From positions 17,920,001 to 17,980,000 of the forward strand of contig NC_079876.1 in the NCBI RefSeq assembly GCF_029227915.1: a DNA stretch of 60,000 nucleotides, written 5' to 3'. Positions within the stretch are counted from its first letter, which is position 1. Each line of letters opens with the position of its first letter. Position numbers and translations under genes: made by a program. Shown piece after piece: positions 1-12,400 of this stretch. Below the pieces are notes generated by a model. It was not told where the DNA came from. It searched no databases and was given only the letters and a program-made list of their open reading frames with translations. This DNA is from Hydractinia symbiolongicarpus. Its lineage: Eukaryota > Cnidaria > Hydrozoa > Anthoathecata > Hydractiniidae.

Positions 1-734
1 AAAATATAGATTAGTTACAAACTCACTTGCACGCATAATTGAACACGGGCTTTTTATTTAGCAGGTCGTACGGCTGGTCTCTGTATTAATAACCGTAATC
101 CCTTTGTTCAGAATGTTTAACGAACAGCTTTATTTAGTACGCACCGCATTACTTCATACTAACCGGCGAACAATGATGCATGAAATATGGAATCAAGGAA
201 TACCTCACGACGGGCAAATTCTTGTAATATGAGTAAATGTAACAAGAGTTTATTAAAGTCACAAGAGCAATTACTTTACCAGAAAAAAACTTTCAAAAGT
301 TTTATATTGTACATTCATCATTTTAAACGAAATCTTTATAAAGCGCCATATCTCCTCATCTGGTTATATGTGGGGTTTTTATAGTTCACTTCTTAAATTT
401 TATGGCGCTAAAATCAAATACTTTTTTATGTACTTTTCTTCTCATTCAACGGTCAATATATATTGTCAATAATCACAAGAATAAACAAAAACAGTCATCA
501 ATCAGAGAATACTTTCTTATTTTTAATAGTCTTTTTTTGTTAGAAATAATGCTTCATACCGAAAAGCATAATCTTGTGAAAAAAAACTTGAGAAGTTTTT
601 TTTCGGTCAAAAGTCTGCCTAAAACTATATTTTTGACAAGTTCTGTGTAAAGCGGAAAATTTTACCGGCAGTGCACCGTAATAATACACATACATTAAAT
701 GCAAAAAAATTGAGGCAACTAATTTATGCTTATA
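1..734. other. AT-rich stretch without recognisable gene
   Basis: Only short chance open frames occur here, at 187-384 and 402-650 on the plus strand. Neither has a recognisable domain or a convincing splice context. The second begins with a hydrophobic run, but it has no donor site in a phase that would join the downstream receptor gene. Confidence 0.5.
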
Positions 735-1245
735 CAGTAAAATTTCGTTAAGACGGACACCCTTTAAAGTAGATATCTCGTTAAGACGGACAGTGACTCT
801 AGGAACGGATTGATTTTAGGTTAAACTCTAATAAAAAAATCTCTATAAAACGGACGATCATAAAGCGGACACTCGTTAAGGCGGACAGTTTTTTTGCACG
901 AAATGAAAATTTTTATTGTAAACACTCTCTTAAAGCAGACAAGAAGTGATGTCTAGTCTTTGACGATGAAAGCCAAGAAATTTTGTCTACTATCACAAAA
1001 AATATCGAGCATCTTCAATCAAAGATTATTTTACTCGAAGCGTGTGAACATGTTTTTAATTCATTCCTTTTAAAAGAATACTGAAATGCGTCCGAACATT
1101 AAAATCTAACGTTTACATTAGTCGTGAAGTATCCCAAAATCCCGTCTAAAACTACATTTTCGGCACAATATCTATAAAGCGGACATCCCGCCAAAGCGGA
1201 CAATTTTTTTACACCGATGGTGTCCGCTTCAGAGGGATTCAACTG
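735..1245. mobile_element. Non-autonomous pogo/Tigger-like element (MITE)
   Basis: A 511-bp element is flanked on both sides by TA. The left end starts CAGTAAAAT and continues into a GACGGACACC core. The right end is the imperfect inverse, GGTGTCCGC ... AACTG. The motif RCGGACA recurs at least six times inside both ends (about 755, 785, 850, 880, 1175, 1195), as in subterminal repeats of Tigger-type elements. No transposase is encoded. The family assignment rests on the CAG...GGACACC termini and TA target; it is an inference. Confidence 0.7.
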
Positions 1246-1801
1246 TAGCATACCTTTATTTCCTTCTTTTCACAATTTCCCCACAAGGACTACTTTTTGG
1301 TGAATATTGCTATTTTGCGATGCCAAAATCACAGAAAAAGAAAAGTATTGCAGAATTCACATTAGACACGCTTTCAACAGCGCATGCGCATAATTACGCA
1401 TAGTAACCAACTCGACATAAACTCTCAATAAGTGAATGTAGCTATGCCGTGACCTAACTACAAAAAATATCAAAGATTAAGAAAATATCAAATTTAAAAA
1501 GGTGTTTGTGAGAGACGGAGAAGGGGAGGGGATGCCGAATCCAAGGGAATAAGTGTAGATGTTCCACATACAAAAAAACATCAACATAACCGTTTATTGT
1601 TATTGATGTGAGCTATGACTTTTGGCTATGACTATACATGCTATATTGGAAGCTAAGACTGGTTAAAATTTATATCTGCGTCGATGATGTTCACAGCCTC
1701 TCTCTTGCGTTTGTGCTTGCGTTGCTAGTATGAGCTAGGATTTAAAACGTTCATTGTAGCAGACTGAAAAAATAAACTTTATGGCTAATCTATTAATTTA
1801 G
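1246..1801 (+). other. Region upstream of first recognised receptor exon; possible first exon near 1684
   Basis: The promoter and signal-peptide exon of the receptor gene must lie here or further upstream. Two adjacent ATGs at 1684 and 1687 open a short hydrophobic frame (MMFTASLLRLCL). The best-looking donor, at 1728, is in the wrong phase for the exon at 1802. The in-phase alternatives (GTTTGT, GTTGCT) are weak and would leave an intron of under 100 bp, unlike the other introns. I do not assign a start codon. Confidence 0.2.
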
Positions 1802-3403
1802 AATTGTACCCGTATGGTAAAGAAGTTGGAGATATAAAGTTAAATACTTCGCACAATAAAATTACAGTGCTTAAACTTTCAAAGTCAATGCTGCTGTTTT
1901 CAGCACCTGGAGAGGAGCTGCACGTAAGCTTTTTTTACTAATAATTTACAATGTACCATTAAACAACGCCCCCTTTTTTTAAACATCGATCTTATTAAAC
2001 GCCCTCTCTGAAAACCAAAATATTTAGTAAACGTCCCTTTTAATTAACGCTCCCTCCAATAGACGTACCCCAAGGAATATCTTTTTAAAGATCAAACCAT
2101 ACTTCACTACAATCGTGTGAAAACAAACCCTTTTATTGTGGATTCCACAGAATCACATATTGAATGAAGATACAGAAAAAACAATTTAAAAAACAATTTT
2201 CATATTTTTTAGAGAACCTTAGTAAACAAAAAAAAAAACTTGTATAAATACAAAACTGAATTTTTTAAATAAATGCCTCCTTCCTTAAAACGCTGCGGGT
2301 GTTTATTAGAAGATTTACGATTTTATAAGTGAAGATTCTAAAAAATCATTACTTTTGATATTTTATTCTGATTTTTCTATATTATCCACCTGTTGTTATT
2401 TTTTACTATTTGTACATCTGGCTTTCTAATTATTCTCAAAATAATTTTAAAATGATATCGCCAGGGTGCAGTTTAATTGTAAAGGCTTGAAATTAGAGAA
2501 AAAAGGGGTATAAAATTCCTTTAGATAAAAAGCACCGGGAATCAATATATGTCGCACTGAGAATCTTTTGGCGACTTCAAAATGAATACAAACATTCAGT
2601 GAAAACAGTAGAATTTTTTAAATCAATCAGTCTAATAAAATGATGTAGTTTTTGGGGAGAGGTCCTGAATTTTGACATCACGGCACTGCAACCTTCATGA
2701 ACACGTATCATTTATTTGTCTGTCTTCATCTATCACACTGAATTAATGAGGTTAAGCAATACACATGTTCAATACTATGTTCGGCATTTTATCGCGGACT
2801 CCTAAAAGTCACGTGAACTTTTTATAATACGGCATATGATATTTTTTGAGTTCAGTCTCATACAATCTTCTAGCAATCTAAATGATTTTTCAAAACACAT
2901 TTATTACTACCATTCATAGATCAATGTCAGGGGTGCAATTGGAGTTGAAAAGATTTTCTCTGCTACGCTTCCCTCTGCAAAGACTGTTATTTTACCCTAT
3001 CAAATTGAAATTGATTTTGACAAGCCTGGAGATATATACTACAGAGAAACCTTTGACCATAACACGCTTGGTCTAGCCAGTTCTGATGTCAGGAGATATA
3101 CTCGTGATAATTTTACGACCACACATGCTGTGATAGTGACTTGTATCAAAATAGCATCTAGGACTTCAATTGGAAGGTACCATTCATATCAAACGATTTT
3201 GGCATACAACGGCTCATCTACGTATGTTATTCTAAATTATGTACGTCTGGATACACATGGAGCACTCGTTGGATACTCAGAGCCATATTGTGGATGGAAA
3301 CAATTGAGAACACCAAAGCTCAGTAGGTCATTATTGAAATCATCAAATATTGGAAAAGAAGGAAGCCATGTGTACCGTTTAACATCGTTCTGCAAAGTAG
3401 CTA
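1802..3403 (+). CDS. NIDO unit 1 of the receptor ectodomain
   Basis: Exon A is 1802-1923 ([11 protein letters not shown] ... MLLFS). Exon B is 2920-3403, starting INVRGAIG and holding the module core [34 protein letters not shown] and SNIGKEG. These match the conserved positions of NIDO domains (xFYRET, VVTW, FQxVLATDG, YAIFNY, SNIGxPG). Cysteines in EPYC and near the end (TSFC) probably pair. Exon B ends in phase 1 at a GTAAGG donor. It is the first unit I can recognise; more could lie upstream of the window. Confidence 0.85.
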
Positions 3404-6400
3404 GTAAGGCAACTTAATAATTTTTACTATTATCGTAAATGTATGTATATGCGCGTTCGTTACCAATGATAATATGAAAATTTAAAACATCTTTGATCAA
3501 AAGGTACTATACGAGGATACCTACACAAAATGCTTACACAATAACGGTATCAATATTCCAAGAACTCTCTTTTTTTTGAACAGGAGAAGTTCAATCGCCT
3601 TCAAATACGCCTAATAAATCGATATCACGGAACTGTATCTCTGCAATAGTTATTTTTTGATAATAATAATATTTATACACTCGGGAAAGAAAAAAAGACA
3701 ATATTTTCATTCAATACTGTAGTTTCATGCTTTCTCAATCTTCAGTTGAATAAGGTGATACTTAATTGACAAAGACAATGAAAGTTATCAAAAGACAATG
3801 TAATGGTATCTATAAAAAAAGTGACATCGATCCCTATATTCTTAGTATCACAAGGTTTGTACTTATTGATGTGCCTGCGTTTTGACATTAATTCTGATCG
3901 TGTGTTTAGAAGTCCTTGTTATCGTACTTTCTAGTTTCTCGGCTAAACACAAATTGCATTTAATCGCTTTGGAGTTAGGGACAAGTTCATTACATTGTCT
4001 GATTATTTTCCATGTGATTAATGGTGTATAATTAATATCTTTTTTACGCCATACTTCTTTTAAAAGTTCCGTGTCTTTTTTGTATTTACCTGTGTTAAAA
4101 GATTTTTGTGGTTGGTATAATTTTGTTTAAACGTTTTCACTGGCAGACCAATGTAAACCTTGCGCTCATAGTCGGGGATGTTAGAATTTATGGTTGCTTT
4201 GTTAATAATGTTTTTTTGTTAAACATTTATTTTCAACTGGATATTTTTCCGTTTTATTGCAATTACAATTTCTATCCATTACTGTATCATTGTTATCGAT
4301 GATTTTGTAGTTGTGGATTTTTATATACGCTTTCATGTTCTTTGTGCAGCTGTAAGAAACTTTCACATTGTAATAAAGGACCGGCAAACCCGTTGTATAG
4401 ATTCACTGGTATAACATAATTAGGTAACTTTTTATTTTTTCCTATTTAGAATTATATCCGTATGGTTTAAAAGAAGGTGATAAGGAAATGGCGAGGGGCT
4501 ATAATTATTCTGAAATGTTGACACTGAAACGGCCATTTTTATTTATGTCAAGCTATTTCCAAACAATCTATGTAAGTACCTATATAACCCTGATACATCG
4601 GGGTGGGTAATGGTCCAAGGAACATTCAATGTGCTGTAATTTTCTTTGGAAATGCTTTATATTACCTGGCCATCCGGGACTTCTTCTAACTTTTATCTGC
4701 TATTATGAGGATAAAACATTATTGGACAATAATCAATCGTAATAACGTGAGTAAGACATTTTTCAGGGATAAACTATCTCAAATTCTATTCTTTCATATG
4801 CTATATATGAATATGCCGTTTTTCAATATTGTATATATAACTTGAATATTTGGTGGAATGTATGAAGTATTGTATTCTTATTTGGTGCAAAAAAGGTGTT
4901 TTTGTTATATTTTAGGTTAACGTTGATGGCTTAATAACAGCTGAAGAACCACTTAAAGAGAAATCACCGATTTCAATTCCATCAACACATCGTGTTATTT
5001 CTCTTATAAATAGAGAATTGGATACACGGAATACGGGTGCCATATACTTTCGAGAATCTTTCAATGAAACTTTACTTGCTAAGGCAAGCCAAACTGTCGA
5101 AGCTTCAACTGAAAAAAACTTTACAGGATCACATATGGTTATCATTAGCTACATCAATGTTCCACAATACAACGAACCTAGTAAGGTGTACACGGCGCAA
5201 GCCATACTTATATCAAACCAAACCGCATCATACGCTATATTCAGATATGTTGGAAGGGAAAGATACATCTTATCTGAAGGATACAGTGGATTTTCAGAGC
5301 GTTACTGTAACAGTGAACGAATATCTCTAAGATCTACATCTAGATGGACATATGATCAAACTCTAACAAGAAAAGAATATGTTTTACTTCTGACATCAGA
5401 AAAATGCATTGACGCTAGAGGTTTGAAACATACTCTATTTATAGTGTAGTGTTGAATATTCTGCAGATTGGCGGATCTTGTTAGAAGAAAAACATTGTTT
5501 TTCATTAATCTTCACTAAATATATTTTCATTATAATTTCAGACATGTTCGTGAAACAAATTTTGCAGTTTTGTTGATGCTTGTTTTTTTAGCTCAAGGAT
5601 TCTACCCACGGATGTCAAATAATATAATATTATATGATACAGTATTTGAGGGTCAATTTTTCACTCTGACAAAACCAATGCTTCTGTTCTCACAAAAGCT
5701 ACGTTATGTTTACGTAAGTTTAAGTGCTTCATTTCTTAATTAAGTTGCTTTGCTACTATAGTCAACTTTTTGCCAAAATTAATTTCGCAAAAACTGAAAT
5801 ATTGTCTACAAAAACTGATTTAACAACATAAAAATGGAAAGAAGATGTATTAAGAATACCTACACCAATTCAAAACATTACCTGTTTTAGTCGTCAACAC
5901 TTAGAATCTCAATATTTTCACTGTTATACTTTTGGTTATGATGCACGTATCTGTATCATTAAGCGTTTTTCTTTTCTCTTATTTGTGAAAATTAATTAGC
6001 GCAAAAAATTCAAATTTTAGCAAGTTAAAAAATAGACGGAGAATTCTGATATGATAGAAGCTACTTAGAATATATTAAATTTCCTTTACATTTTTTCGTG
6101 TATATATATAAACATAGAAATATGAAGTTTACACAATCAAAGATTTAAAATTTAAGAACAAAACAAACCAATTTCCTATAATGACTAAAATAACAACTGC
6201 AACTACAATTCTTATTTGAAACTTCTTTGGCGTGGTCTTAAAGTTAAGCGATTTACCGTTATTATGCAATAGGGTTAACCAAATACTTTGAACCACGCAT
6301 TTTTCAGATAACATCTATATATTTAGGTTGGTGTATCTGGTTTCTTGCTTTTTAATGCAGCCGATGCATCAAATCCCAATGCATACACACATCTTTGTTC

Positions 6401-9400
6401 ATATTCTCCGCAACTTAAAATCGCAAGCCTCTATTACGTTGAAATTTTTGATGACAGAATTCTAGGAGAGATAAGCAAAGACGTAACTGCGCACATAAAA
6501 AAAACATTTAATGGGACACAAGCTATAATTTTTACATTCCTGGGTATGGAACCAATTTCCCCCCGCTTAAAAGGAAATAATGATGTTCAAATTATTTTAA
6601 TTACAAATGGAAACGTGACCTACGTTATCTTGACCTATGGCAGAGTAGATAATCGTTTTAGTTGCGGTAATATCATCGTGGAGCCATATTGTTTACCACC
6701 AAAAGTAAAAACAAATTATGGAAATATGAAAATGAATGAAAGCTCTAATACTGGCATACCAGGGAGACATATTTATTTGGCTACATCGAGATGTTCAAGT
6801 CCAGGTTTATTACTGTTTATATGACTGCCGCTTCCTTATCTTTTTATGAGTTCTTATCATTACATTTTATTGTATTTCTTAGAAATGTATCCGTATGGGT
6901 CGTCACATGGCGATATCAGAGTTAATCCCAGCAACAATGAAAGTATTGCTCTAAATCAAACCATGCTACTGTTTTCCAACATGGCAAATAAAATTTATGT
7001 ATGTTAGTTTTTTTTGTGATATATGTATTATCAACCCGAGAGAAAGAGGTACGGAAAAGAACGTTACAACTATAGCTTTTAGACTATACAAATGTATAGT
7101 GGTCATCATTGTTTGCTATAACACAATAAAGCAGGGGCGATAATAATAAGAGAATAGTAGAACAAATTACCAGTGATGTGATTAGCTGAACGAGTTAAAT
7201 AATTATAAATTGACATTACACCAGAATCAAATCTTAAACACTCACTAAGATCCGAATCTTTATGCAAGTAACCTAACTTAAAAAACGAATGTGTTCAGGA
7301 GATATGCGGACACAAGGGTAGCCTTTAAATAACTGGTCTTTTCTTTTAGATCAACAGCAAGGGAATTCTCACAATCAATGCAACTAATTCACAAATGGAT
7401 TCGTTGATAACGGAAGAAGTTCTAATTGCACCTTACGCGTTAGACTATAACCTAGCAATAGGCGGTGATATGTTTTACCGGCAGACATTCAGCAATAAAA
7501 CCTTATCGTTGGCAAATACAGATATATCCCGATTCACGTTAAAAGATTTCAATGCAACGCAAGCACTGGTTGTAACATACAATAAGATTTCTTCATATGG
7601 AAAACCGCTTGAAAAAAATACCTTTCAGATGATATTGGCTTCAAGTCACAACGAGACTTACGCCATACTAATATACAAAGAACTAGATACTGAAGATGCG
7701 CTAACAGGATTTAATGAGGGTTATTGTAACAGAAAATATTTTAATCAATCCCTCGATACTCGCACTTTGTTTTCCACTTCTAACATTGGAATCGGTGGAA
7801 AGCATGTATTTTTAGTGACAAATGATGCATGTCGGGGGAACAAAGTAGGTATGTTGCACCTCCTTTTCTTTTTTCTATAATCAAACCTTGTATTGGTTTT
7901 GCGAGAGATTTATAGTAATACAATATAAATTGTTTTGTCTATTTATATCGAGAAATATTTCTTGAGGACAAAAGTATAGGTCGAATTTTTAAGATCAATA
8001 CGTCCTACTAAGGGTAATATATGTCAGAAGAGATAGATAACAAAACGTTATATTGTACTTATAAACTGATAGCTATTTTGTTTGGGTTTGAAGAAATCAG
8101 GATTATTTTGTAAAGATTCACTTGTGACAAAGTTGCAAAAGCCAGTTTTTTTTTGTTTTTTTAAAAAAAACAGACTTCAAATAACAATATCTACAATTTT
8201 TTTAAACTGTTTTTAAAACAAAATTTATTCATCGTCAAAAGAAGAGTCTATCACACAAATTTGAAGCCGTTTTTCTTGTTGCTCACTGTGCTGATAAATG
8301 TTTATATTAAACACGCAGTGGATTTAAAATTATCAACATATCTTGCTTTTCTTCTGGTGGTGGAGTGAGTTTTGAAATCTGTATGTATGTGGCTATGTTT
8401 TAACGATTTTAAAATTTTAACTACTTTTGGTTTGGTTTATATGAGGTTAAAAGTTATACCGTGCTGTTTAAACGCGTTGAATATAGCTATCAGTTTTTAA
8501 TCACCTGTAGTGTCATTAAAACAATATCGCCTTTTTTTACCAGGTCCACATATGTTACACCTGAACTAAAGAGGGCAATATTTTAGAGACTATAAAACTA
8601 AAAACTGACTATAAAAAATTTTATAAGTGAAAATTTGTGATTTGAACAATATAGACATAACATATGTTTCGTTTATGTTATTAAAAATATTTTTTTTCAC
8701 GTTTATCGAATAAAACACTTGTTCAATTCTCGAATTTTCACTTATAAAATTTTTTTTAATAAAGCAATCAGTGTTAAGGCGGTAGTAACCCTTTTAAAAC
8801 TCGGATATTTTTTTAATATAATTAGTTACGAAAGGATATTTTTAGACTATATATCCATATTTTTTGTTATAACACACTTGTCACGATTTTATGGCTAAAA
8901 TACTATATCTTTTACCAAAAATATTCAGCCTCAACAATTACTTTTAAAATAAAATTCATGAATAATTCATTAGTCCTGCCGAATATAATTTAAGTCTACG
9001 CGCTTGCGAAAATTGTACAGAAAGAATTGAGGTAATTATTAAAGAAAAACTTTAATAACAACAAAGATGGCGCATTAGTAGAAATTTAAGACGACCTTTA
9101 TTATGCTACAATGCACGAGCTTTAACTTTTGATAGCATTTTAATTTTACTTTAAAATTTTCTGGATTTGTGAACCATGCAACCATGATACGGTGTGCGGA
9201 AATCTTTTTATTCGGAATATCATTCTCTTAACATGCTGACAAAAAATCTTTTGAAAAAAACAAAAAGCTATGGTTTAAAAAATATGACTGAACAAAAAAT
9301 CCGCGCACTGTTTTAACAGGGTTAACCCAAGATTCATTTAAAAACAAAAACTGATAAAAAATAACGAGGTTGTAAGAAGTTGGAACTCGTAGAAGCAAAT

Positions 9401-12400
9401 TTTTTTCTTGTTTTCGATACAAGTTCAAATCACATTATTATGTATTAAGGCTAATATTTCTAAGAAAAAATTAAAAAATGGTATAAATAAAACACTGACT
9501 AAATAATTCAAGTATTTGGACAGCTAAAAAAGGGTAACTGCCACCTTAACAGAAAACGATTTAAAAAAAATAAATTGGCATAACGTTTATGGCCAAGTGG
9601 GTGAATGTGGTTTTAGAGAATGCAGAAAAGGACGAATGCTATAACTATGTAACTTGACTTTAAATATTATGTTGGCGTCAATAGCTATACTTTAGATAAT
9701 TTATTAAATGTGTCAGACAGGTATGATTAAAATTGTTAAAAGTGTTATTATAAATAAAATATAAAGAAAGTTTTTTTTAACAACCAGCTGCAACATGTAA
9801 AAAAATACTACTTTTTTGCGAAGCAAAAGGTTATTAAATATATATGGCATTGTTTTCGACGGAAGATTTTGTTTATACATATTTCCGTGTAAACAAGATT
9901 TTGCTCACGAATAATAAAAAGAAGTTAGTTTTATTTACAATTTATTTTAGGGTTACTTCCTATTACAAACTATGGCAAATATATTTTGAAAGAACTCGAG
10001 AAAAAAGAATTTCGTTTGGCACGACCTATGCCCTTCTTTAAAGAGAATGCAACTGTGCTATACGTAAGTTTTGCCCCCCAAATATAATTTAAATCTCTAT
10101 AATAATAGCCGTATTTTGTCTGTTCAAAAGGGTTACCGCGTCCCGTAACGGAAACACGAAATGTGATACATAAAGGACGGGCGTCCCTGTGGATTTTTCC
10201 ACGGGTTAACGACTAGTCTCTATAATAATTCTCCAGTTCTGTCTGTCTGTGACTTTTGCAAAGTGGATAAAATTTCTTTGATAAAGTCTATAAAACATCA
10301 CCTATAAATTTGTTCTGTAAATAAGTAAACTTTGACGTTAAAGCAATATTGACGTCAAAGGAAAGTATATTAAGATTAGTGACGCCATTGCATTCTACTT
10401 TCACATTTAAGGCTAAATAACTTTGAAACGGGTGAAAATAACTGACGTCATCTCCTGCGTGGGTAACTAGGGACCACCTAGGACCAATTTGGGTAAGATT
10501 TCCAAACCTGTGTCCCCGAATCGGTTTCGGAGTGAACGGGTTGATGACGTCATTAAAAAACCTTCAAACCCCAATATCTCTGCATCAGTTTGTCACAAGT
10601 ACACGATCCTATACATTTTCTTGATCAGCTTTCTAGATCTATACGATGAAGGCAACAGGCATACACAATTCTAAAAAAAAAAATTTTGTGTTCTGACATG
10701 TCTCTGCTGACGTCATCAATCTTCTATATATTAATACGCCAGTTCCCTGTGTCTGTAACAGGCAAAGTGGATATGTTCATTTTCCTTTGATCTCACCGAA
10801 ATTTTCTTTAAAGTAACCGAAAAATGCATGTCTAATATGTTAAATTTTCTGACCTGACGGCGCGACGTCAATAACACTACTTTAACGTCAATATCCTATA
10901 TTAAATAAATGAAGCCATTACAGTGCAATTAAAGCTTTGAGGCCAAATAACTTGGAAACGAGGTGGGGACGTCAGTGATTTTTAACCGCGTGAGTAACTA
11001 GGGACCACCCGGGACCAATTTGGGTAAGTTTCCCAAACTGGGTCCCCAAATCCGTTTCGGAATAGAAGGGTTGATAAACCTTCAAACCTTCAAACCTTTA
11101 AACCCCAATATCTCTGCAACTGTTTGTCAAAAGTACATGATCATATACATTTTCTTGATTAGCCTTTCAAGATCTATAACATGGAGGCAAGAGGTATACA
11201 AATTTCAAAAAAAAAATTTACTTTGCTGACGTCAGCAAAATTTTTAAACCCTTATATCTCATTAACCGCTCATCAAAAGCACATGATCATATACATTTTC
11301 TTGATCATCAGTTTAATCTCTGCACAATAGAGGCAACGTGAAAACAAGGTTATAATTGTTTTTTATGGGTTGCTGACATCATAAAAATTCAAATGACGCT
11401 TCTTTTTCATTTTTATCCTGCCTCAGTGGATTTTTCTACGGGCTTTATGGCCTAATCTATGAAGTAATACGAAGAGTGTTTCTGTCTGTGACAGAAAAAG
11501 TAGATGTGTTCATTTTTCTTTGATATCCCCGCGTGGATAATTAGGAAAAAGCAGTAAGTTTCTCAAATCTGCCTCTTACAATCGATTTGGGAATGGACGG
11601 GTTGATGACTTCATCAAAAAAGCTTTAAATCCCGTTATCCCTTAGGTCATTTGTTAAAATGACACGACCCTATAGAATTTTTATATACTACAGATATCGT
11701 AATAACACATTTTTCGGCAAATCATTCCTAAAAAGTTGACACATTCTGAACTATTTGCTTTAATTAAACTGTCACTTGGATTAAAATTGGCTCCTTAGTG
11801 ACTGTTGTTCGATTGAAATTTTTAAATTGTATCAATCAAAAATAGCACTAAAGGTATATTTCTAACGTCCTTTTCGTCCACACCAAAAAATAGTTGTTGT
11901 TTTCGTTTGTTCTTAGATAGTGTATACAAAAACATTTGATGTGTTTATTTGTATTGTTCTTAAGGCATATGTACACGGTTATATCAGCACAGCAAGGGTA
12001 GAAAGCCTTTTTGCCTTGTCCACCAAAGAAAAGTTCAGCTGGTTGTCTGGCTATGGAATCACAATAAATTATGAAAAGGGTGGACATGTGTTTTATAAAG
12101 AATCATTTGAGCAAGATATCCTAGAATCCACTAGTATTGACGTCTCACTATACTTAAATAAGAGTTTTGATGCGTCGCATGTGTTTTATGTAACTTATGT
12201 AGACGTGCCGTATTTTTACGATTTGAACAAGGTATGTACATACCAGATTGTACTCGCATCGAATGGCACAGTCACGTTTGGTATCTTCAACTACATACGC
12301 CTTGATAAATCGTTTAGTATTATCGGGTTTTCCGAACCTTTTTGTGGATCACAAGTAACAACACCATCAAGTAAAGATGTTGTAGATTATACGAAAACAT

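Noticed and set aside
402-650. Candidate signal-peptide exon for the receptor (hydrophobic start)
   Set aside because: No donor in the required phase was found and a MITE lies between it and the first receptor exon.
4912-5145. Minus-strand 77-codon frame
   Set aside because: Antisense shadow of NIDO unit 2 exon B, which has domain motifs and fitting splice sites.
9844-10041. 65-codon plus-strand frame as a separate gene
   Set aside because: The real signal is NIDO unit 5 exon A (9951-10063) in a different frame, with an AG acceptor and GTAAGT donor.
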